In this document: in pieces, positions 58,630 to 64,000 of the stretch | Layout: every line of letters begins with the position of its first letter | Position numbering within the stretch: position 1 is the stretch's first letter | Origin: Cryptomeria japonica | Lineage: Eukaryota > Streptophyta > Pinopsida > Cupressales > Cupressaceae | DNA: 64,000 nucleotides | Assembly (NCBI RefSeq): GCF_030272615.1 | Contig: NC_081413.1 | Location: 164,271,080 to 164,335,079 of the forward strand | Reading direction: 5' to 3' | Notes under the pieces: model-generated | The model's database searches: none | Told to the model about the DNA's origin: nothing | The model's input: the letters and a program-made list of their open reading frames with translations, nothing else | Translations under genes and position numbers: made by a program

Positions 58630-59460
58630 GGCCCACACTTTCTTCTTAGACCACGTGTCATCATGACATGTGGACGGCTCTCGTGCACTCTCGCTATTTC
58701 GCGGGGTATAAAGAACGAGCATCTTACCCTTGCGAAATAGCGCAGGCCGTCGGATCATCTCTTAAGCTGATCAGCTTTTAATCCTCTGAAAAGGCTCTCA
58801 GGAGGGGTGGGCCCGCTGACTCACTGTGAACACCTGGTGCCCAGTCACTTTCAGAGCTGACTTGTCACTTTGTTATACGCCGAAAGGAAACTATGGGGCC
58901 CCACTTTCTTCTTAACAGTTGTATCCTCCAGGTCATCATCATGACACGTTGACGGCTCTCGTGCACTCTCGCTATTTCGTGGGGTATAAAGAACGAGCAT
59001 CTTACCCTTGCGAAATAGTGCAGGCCATCGGATCATCTCTTAAGCTGATCAGATTTTAATCCTCTGAAAAGGCTCTCAGAAGGGGTGGGCCCGCTGACTC
59101 ACTGTGAACACCTGGCGCCCAGTCACTTTCGGAGCTGACTTGTCAATTTGTTATACGCTGAAAGGAAACCACGGGGCCCCACTTTCTTCTTAACAGTTGT
59201 ATCCTCAGGGTCATCATCATGACACGTGGATGGCTCTCGTGCACTCTCGCTATTTTGTGGGGTATAAAGAACGAGCATCTTACCCTTGCGAAATAGCACG
59301 GGCCATCGGATCATCTCTTAAGCTGATCGACTTTTAATCCTCTGAAAAGGCTCTAAGGAGGGATGGGCCCGCTGACTCACTGTGAACACTTGGTGCCCAG
59401 TCACTTTTGGAGCTGACTTGTCACTTTGTTATATGCTGAAAGGAAACCATGGGATTCCAG
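58630..59460. repeat. 278-bp tandem repeat in element F, ~3 units
   Basis: The landmark GGGTATAAAGAACGAGC recurs with TATA at 58707, 58985 and 59263, an exact 278-bp step. Units also share CTTAAGCTGATC, GGTGGGCCCGCTGACTCAC and TCATCATGACAC. The first unit is partial on the left and the third fades after 59455. The plus strand shows a TATA-like box in each unit and CACGTG in some. It is GC-richer than its surroundings. Confidence 0.93.
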
Positions 59461-60184
59461 TAAGTTATTGACAGCTATACCCACCAGGTCATCTCCATCT
59501 GTGACCTGACTCACCTCTGGGGCCCGCCTTTTAGCCTTTAATCCTGACCCGCTGACTGTTGTGACTTGTGCCATGTGCTGCCATTTTACTCGCTATCAAC
59601 AATTAGCTAGATCGTCTATGTGGCATGCCATGTGGTTTTCACAACTTCACTGGTTTTAAACTATGCACAACTTTGCCTAGCGAAATAACGTGAGCCATGG
59701 ATCCATCCACGAGATGTGCACTAGTTACTGGGCCCGACAACTTTAGGAGAAAAACATATAAGGCATAAATTTTTTGATTAATTAACATAACCGCCTAGGC
59801 AAACAACAAGGGGGAACACTTCCTACGACCCCACAACCCATTACTTAAGTGAATAAAGTAACGAAAGATTAGAAACTAGAGGGTTTAAAACAAATACAAG
59901 AGGATCTAAAATCAAAAACCCTTAAACCCTTGAGGTCTAGAACAAAGCTGAAGCATTTGGAACTACACCCTATTCAAAATTTCAACAACTCATAGCCAAT
60001 CATGGGAAATGAAAAGCCCATTTTTAATCAGTGATAATAGTGGCTCTGACTGGGGATGGTTGATTGCAAGGTCAACACAAGAAAACTCAGAAACTCTAGA
60101 GAAACAGACCAAAACACAGACCAAAACAGAGAAGCAAGAAAGGAACAAAATATGTACAAACAAAGGACCTACTGTGCATGGACA
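59461..60184. other. Element F spacer after integrase
   Basis: Non-coding 3' flank of pol: faded repeat-like text to ~59600, an AT-rich part with GATTAATTAACATAACC (59778-59794) and purine-rich 59870-60170. No ORF on either strand that I would support. Confidence 0.5.
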
Positions 60185-61576
60185 TTAAGAGAAATAATGC
60201 TTCAGGAATTGTCCATGCACTGGAAATTCCTGCATTTCATCATCCATATTCTTCAAGAAATATGAATCCTTACCATTTAAGTCACAAACCACAAAAGGGC
60301 CAATCCATAGTGATTCGATTTTTTTATGCTTCCCCTTATCCTGTCCTTTTGCATTCCACTGAAGAACCATGTCATCGATTTGAAACTTCCTTAGTGATGT
60401 CCTTTTATCAAAAAGATACTTTGACTGTAACTGGATCTTCTGATTTTTCTTATGGGCAAAATCCCTAAGCTCCTCCGTTTCTACAATTTGGATCATTCTA
60501 TTTTCCATCGGTTCAGATACCTCCATGTCCTCATTTTGCAAAAACTTATACACTGGAAGAAGGTTATTTACTGGCAATCTGGCTTGGGCACTATAAACTA
60601 ATTCAAAAGGTGACATTCCAATGGATTTCTTAACTGTTAATCTATCTGCCCACAAAGCTAACTTCAACTTTTGATCCCAAGATCTTTTATTCTCTTCTAG
60701 GATTTTCTTGATGATATTCAACAGGCTTTTATTGCTAGATTCTGCTTGTCCATTCCCCTGAGGGTGATAAGGTGAAGAGTATGATATGAGTATACCGTGA
60801 CTAGTACAAAAGCCTACAAATTCTTCTGATCTGAAACACATGGCATTATCCATCACCAATTTTGCAGGTGTCCCAAATCTAGTTACAATATTATCCATCA
60901 GAAAATCAATGACAATTTTACTAGTAGCTCTTCTTGTAGGGATGGCTTCTATCCATTTGGTGAAATAATCAGTGGCCACTATGATCCATCCATGACCTCT
61001 CCCTGACTTCTCAACAATTTCTCCAATAAAATCAATGACCCACTGGACAAAAGGAGCTTCTACAGAGACTGGATTTAGGGGTAAGGCTCCTTCATACTTG
61101 AGCTTGGATGAGAATCTCTGACATGGGTCACATCTCCAAACATATGTATGGGTATCTTTAAATAAGGTGGGCCAATAGTACCCAGCCCGTATTATCTTAC
61201 CAGTAGTAGTCTTAGCAGAATAGTGACCTCCACATACTCCATCATGCATTTCAGTCAACACCTGTTTAGCTTGAAATTCATCCAAACACATTAGTAACTC
61301 TCCATCTCTTTTTCTCCAGAAAAGATCACCCCTAATGAGCACATATTTTTGGGACTTGAGTTTCAGAGTTCTTTTCTGATTGTATGTCATTTCTTCTGGG
61401 AGTGTATCTCCTCTCAAAACTTGGATTATCTCTGTGTACCAGGGTTGCCTCTCAATACTAGTGACCAAAGCATCCCTAATCTCAACATTGTGTATTTCTA
61501 CATTCATGAGATTCGACTCAGTCATGAGCTTAGCCAAACCTAAACCTCTCACGAATTTGGTGATCTTTATCTCCAA
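60185..61576 (-). CDS. pol: Element F integrase
   Basis: An open frame of ~463 codons. HHCC zinc part: MHDGVCGGHYSAKTTTGKI, YYWPTLFKDTHTYVWRCDPC. Catalytic core: VQWVIDFIGEIVEKSGRGHG (first Asp), KLVMDNAMCF (second Asp; TDNG is usual, here MDNA) and PQGNGQAESSNKSLLNIIKK (Glu). The C-terminal part has FQIDDMVLQWNA, LWIGPFVV and ends HGQFLKHYFS. It is part of a gag-pol polyprotein and would need cleavage from RNH. Uninterrupted, so it may be nearly intact; the altered second-Asp motif is worth noting. Confidence 0.9.
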   Translation of the reverse strand: MEIKITKFVRGLGLAKLMTESNLMNVEIHNVEIRDALVTSIERQPWYTEIIQVLRGDTLPEEMTYNQKRTLKLKSQKYVLIRGDLFWRKRDGELLMCLDEFQAKQVLTEMHDGVCGGHYSAKTTTGKIIRAGYYWPTLFKDTHTYVWRCDPCQRFSSKLKYEGALPLNPVSVEAPFVQWVIDFIGEIVEKSGRGHGWIIVATDYFTKWIEAIPTRRATSKIVIDFLMDNIVTRFGTPAKLVMDNAMCFRSEEFVGFCTSHGILISYSSPYHPQGNGQAESSNKSLLNIIKKILEENKRSWDQKLKLALWADRLTVKKSIGMSPFELVYSAQARLPVNNLLPVYKFLQNEDMEVSEPMENRMIQIVETEELRDFAHKKNQKIQLQSKYLFDKRTSLRKFQIDDMVLQWNAKGQDKGKHKKIESLWIGPFVVCDLNGKDSYFLKNMDDEMQEFPVHGQFLKHYFS

Positions 61577-61585
61577 GTTGAATTC

Positions 61586-61909
61586 CTAAATTCTATTAAT
61601 CCATCTGCATCTCTTTCCAGTAACCTCAGACTGAGACAAAATATCTTTAACTGTAGCATGTGGGACATAGGTAATGATATTTGCATTCACTAAATATGGC
61701 CTAAAATCCTTAACAACTTTAACTAGAGCATAAGCTTGTTTCTCCATGGTTTCATATTTTAGTTCTGCCGCCTGCAAAGACTTACTGTAGAAGGCTATGG
61801 GATGTTCATATCCTTTATTGTCCTTTTGTAGTAATACTGCAGCCACCGTATGATATGAAGCAAAAGAAAACAGAGAAAAAGGCTTACTATAATCAGGAGA
61901 TTTCAACAT
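61586..61909 (-). pseudogene. pol: Element F gypsy RNase H, degraded active site
   Basis: Follows RT after a TAG at 61919: PDYSKPFSLFSFASYHTVAA, HPIAFYSKSLQAAELKYETM, EKQAYALVKVVKDFRPYL. The strand that normally carries the catalytic Asp reads SFASYHTVAAV, without Asp. A stop at 61586 separates it from the integrase frame. The same loss is seen in element D. Confidence 0.85.
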
Positions 61910-61918
61910 TGGTGCCTC

Positions 61919-63124
61919 TTAGATTGCCTTCTTAATCTCAGCAAAAGCTTTTGAAGCTTCTTGATCCCAATGAAACTTTGTGTCCTTCTTAAGCAATTTG
62001 ATGATAGGCTTCACTATCTCTGTGAAGTTTGCAATGAATCTCCTGACAAAATTTACTTTACCTAAAAAGGATTGGATACCTTTCACATTTTTAGGTTTAG
62101 ACACCCTATTGATTGCTTCAATTCTCTCAGGGTCTATTCTCACCCCCTCCTTAGAGACTATGTGTCCCAGTAACTTTCCTTCAGTGACCCCAAAATGACA
62201 TTTCTTGGGATTCAGTGATACACCAAATTCCAAGGCTTTATTGAACACCTTCTCTAGATGTCCACAATGATCATCAGCTTTCTTAGAGAAACAAGTTAGA
62301 TCATCTTGATAAACCACCATGATGATATTTATGAATTCTTTGAAAGCCACATCCATAGCTCTCTGAAATGTAGCTCCTGCATTTTTTAATCCAAATGGCA
62401 TTCTCACATATACATAAGTTCCCCATAGAGTAGTGAAAGCTATTTTAAACTGTTCAGACTCCTTTACCAACACTTGATTATATCCTGAGAAACCATCCAT
62501 CATGGATAAAAGATCACATCCTATCACTCTTTGTAGCATGGCTTCCATATTTGGGGATGAGTAGTTATCTTTCAAGGAAGCAACATTTAAATTCCTAAAA
62601 TCTACACACAATCTGATGTCTCCATTCTTCTTCCTCACTGGGACCAAATTGGAGACCCATGAAGAATGCCTTATTAGTTTGATAATCCCCCCTTCTCTCA
62701 ATTTGGTCAACTCTTGTTGCATTTTAGTTTCTAACAAGGGATTGATAGGCCTCTGTTTTTGTCTGAAAGGCTTAGCATCTGGAAGTAAAGGAACTTCATG
62801 CTGAAAAAGATCTTGTCTATATGCCTTTAAGTCTTCATAAGACCAAGCAAGGACATGTTTATACCTTTTCAATAAATTAATAAGGTTAGTCCTGACATGA
62901 GGGGGTAGTTTTTTTCCAATATATACCAACTTAGGGGATGATTCTATCCCCAGGTTTACCTCCTCTAACTCTTCCAACTTGGTGGTAGACTGCTGATGTA
63001 AATGACTATCATTATAACTAAACATTCTCTCCAGCTCTACTAGCCCTTTAGGTATTTCATTGGTTTCCAACTGGACAACATCATTTCCAAACATTGTCTC
63101 TCTATTGTCTACCACTTCCACCAA
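61919..63124 (-). CDS. pol: Element F reverse transcriptase
   Basis: An open frame of 401 codons. PFRQKQRPINPLLETKMQQE, GGIIKLIRHSSWVSNLVPVR, RLCVDFRNLNVASLKDNYSS; first catalytic Asp in LLSMMDGFSGYNQV; FGLKNAGATFQRAMD; catalytic box YQDD (~62300) in place of the more common YVDD/YIDD; then LNPKKCHFGVTEGKLLGHIV and the thumb region to AFAEIKKAI. All catalytic Asp are present. It ends at TAG 61919 before RNH. It begins just after the aRNH frame. Confidence 0.92.
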   Translation of the reverse strand: MVEVVDNRETMFGNDVVQLETNEIPKGLVELERMFSYNDSHLHQQSTTKLEELEEVNLGIESSPKLVYIGKKLPPHVRTNLINLLKRYKHVLAWSYEDLKAYRQDLFQHEVPLLPDAKPFRQKQRPINPLLETKMQQELTKLREGGIIKLIRHSSWVSNLVPVRKKNGDIRLCVDFRNLNVASLKDNYSSPNMEAMLQRVIGCDLLSMMDGFSGYNQVLVKESEQFKIAFTTLWGTYVYVRMPFGLKNAGATFQRAMDVAFKEFINIIMVVYQDDLTCFSKKADDHCGHLEKVFNKALEFGVSLNPKKCHFGVTEGKLLGHIVSKEGVRIDPERIEAINRVSKPKNVKGIQSFLGKVNFVRRFIANFTEIVKPIIKLLKKDTKFHWDQEASKAFAEIKKAI

Positions 63125-63166
63125 TGCATTACAATCAATCTTTTGTCCATCATAATCATCAACACA

Positions 63167-63670
63167 TTAAATAAACCTAAGAATGTCTTCATCATCAGCA
63201 AAAACTTGCCAATTGTACACATTATCAGGAATAGCAGGCCTAGATTTTATTTCCACAATGGAAATACCGGTTAGTGTTGCATCATCATTTTTCAAAGCAA
63301 CATTAGCTAGGAAATCTGCCATAATATTTTTTGCTCGCTCTATCCAATTAATAGAAAATGCATCAAAATGCTCAATAACATCCCAAATAGCATGCTTATA
63401 CTGCTTCAATCTATCATTTTTGGATGCATATTTAGATCTCACCTGAGAGACAACCAATTCTGAATCCCCCATTACTTTCAACAGTTGGATTCCATGTCTT
63501 TTTGCAACCTCAAGTCCTAGTAATAGGGCTTCATACTCTGCAGTATTATTTGTGCACTGGAATGCCAATAAAAATGAGTATTTAAAAGTTATACCTAACA
63601 GGGACACAAAAAGAACCCCTGCTCCAAATCCTTCTTTGGAGCAAGCTCCATCATAATACATCTGCCACAA
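63167..63670 (-). CDS. Element F archaeal-type RNase H, upstream of RT
   Basis: MWQMYYDGACSKEGFGAGVL (Asp), CTNNTAEYEALLLGLEVAKR (Glu), LKVMGDSELVVSQVRSKYA (Asp) and ERAKNIMADFLANVAL (Asp): the full D-E-D-D set of an RNase HI fold. It lies between protease and RT, unlike element D where it follows RNH. Stops at ~63671 (TAG) and 63167 separate it from its neighbours; without them it would be part of one polyprotein. Confidence 0.88.
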   Translation of the reverse strand: MWQMYYDGACSKEGFGAGVLFVSLLGITFKYSFLLAFQCTNNTAEYEALLLGLEVAKRHGIQLLKVMGDSELVVSQVRSKYASKNDRLKQYKHAIWDVIEHFDAFSINWIERAKNIMADFLANVALKNDDATLTGISIVEIKSRPAIPDNVYNWQVFADDEDILRFI

Positions 63671-63676
63671 CCCATA

Positions 63677-63970
63677 CTACTGTGCTTGTAGCTCGACTAC
63701 AATTAGGTCAGTATTCTTCAATTGAGATGAAATTGGTTGAAGTCTAAAATTATCTAAATCTACATCAATCATACAATTAAACATACTAGGGTCTACATTT
63801 TCAATTACCCTAGGAGCTCGTGGCTCTCTGTATAATTTGACCTGATTACCACCAATAGGAATAGTAGCATAAGATAAGTCTAGTTGAACATTTCCCCCTA
63901 CTGCTGCTACCCATTGCCTGGAAAGTAACATACCATAGTGGGGTTTAGTGTCAGTAACAATAACATCCAT
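63677..63970 (-). pseudogene. Element F protease, C-terminal part
   Basis: DVIVTDTKPHYGMLLSRQWV followed by AAVGGNVQLDLSYATIPIGG matches the end of Tat-type aspartic proteases (compare YNMLLGHPWIHAMQAVPSS in element D). The active-site D-S/G-G part should lie beyond 64000. It ends at TAG before the aRNH frame. Confidence 0.7.
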
Positions 63971-64000
63971 TTTGTAAGTGGCTTCAGGAAATGCTGCTAT

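Larger units (their letters stand above)
53430..64000 (-). mobile_element. Element F: Ty3/gypsy element with extra ORF
   Basis: Element order (right to left): protease part, archaeal-type RNH, RT, RNH, integrase, a spacer with a 278-bp tandem repeat, extra ORF, 3' LTR. gag and the 5' LTR lie beyond 64000. It sits within family B LTR3, so it is younger than the B array. RT before integrase makes it gypsy; the aRNH and degraded RNH point to the Tat group. Most frames are open over long stretches with few stops, so it is the best preserved element here. Confidence 0.9.

Noticed and set aside
58630-59460. CRISPR-like array
   Set aside because: Units of 278 bp are contiguous with no spacers, in a plant retroelement; it is an ordinary tandem repeat.

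Overview
The window is plant nuclear DNA made almost entirely of nested and degraded LTR retrotransposons. I recognise no intact host gene, rRNA, tRNA or CRISPR array. The density and age of the elements, the long AT-rich LTRs and the mix of Sirevirus-like Ty1/copia and Tat-like Ty3/gypsy families suggest a very large seed-plant genome, perhaps a conifer or other gymnosperm. That assignment is inference.

Layout. 1-2828 (+): 3' end of Sirevirus-like family A (extra ORF, three polypurine tracts, LTR). 2829-4844: short tandem repeats, unidentified AT-rich DNA, a possible LINE tail and an inverted fragment of a family D LTR. 4845-21619 (+): one large Tat-lineage Ty3/gypsy element D (LTR, leader ORF, gag, protease, G-patch, RT, RNH, archaeal-type RNH, integrase) with an antisense, intron-containing plant-mobile-domain (PMD) gene between integrase and the 3' LTR. 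21620-25396: unidentified DNA, then a second D LTR with the start of its internal region. 25397-38177: unidentified host sequence (called E) split by a complete Sirevirus-like copia element C (25557-32550, target duplication ATATG) and by a 2.2-kb deletion derivative of family A (34872-37060, target duplication TTCTT). 38178-53429 (-): a head-to-tail array of family B, LTR-body-LTR-body-LTR with a 6.5-kb period. B has a four-zinc-knuckle Gag and a ~1,100-codon extra ORF but no protease, integrase, RT or RNH. 53430-64000 (-): gypsy element F inserted in the last B LTR. Its order is protease, archaeal-type RNH, RT, RNH, integrase, a 278-bp tandem repeat and a ~1,210-codon extra ORF ending at the 3' LTR. 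Its 5' part lies beyond the window.

How the parts relate. A, B and C share PPT-region sequence, an LTR 3'-end motif and an initiator-Met primer site, so all three look Sirevirus-derived. B must borrow pol from a relative such as C. A, B and F all carry a large non-pol ORF (helical N-terminal part, charged middle, coiled-coil end) just before the 3' LTR. In B, F and D the extra gene has TATA-like sequence of its own. Most coding regions are broken by TAG/TAA/TGA codons that single C-to-T or G-to-A changes would explain, as expected for old methylated transposons. No alignments could be run; all homology statements are by eye.
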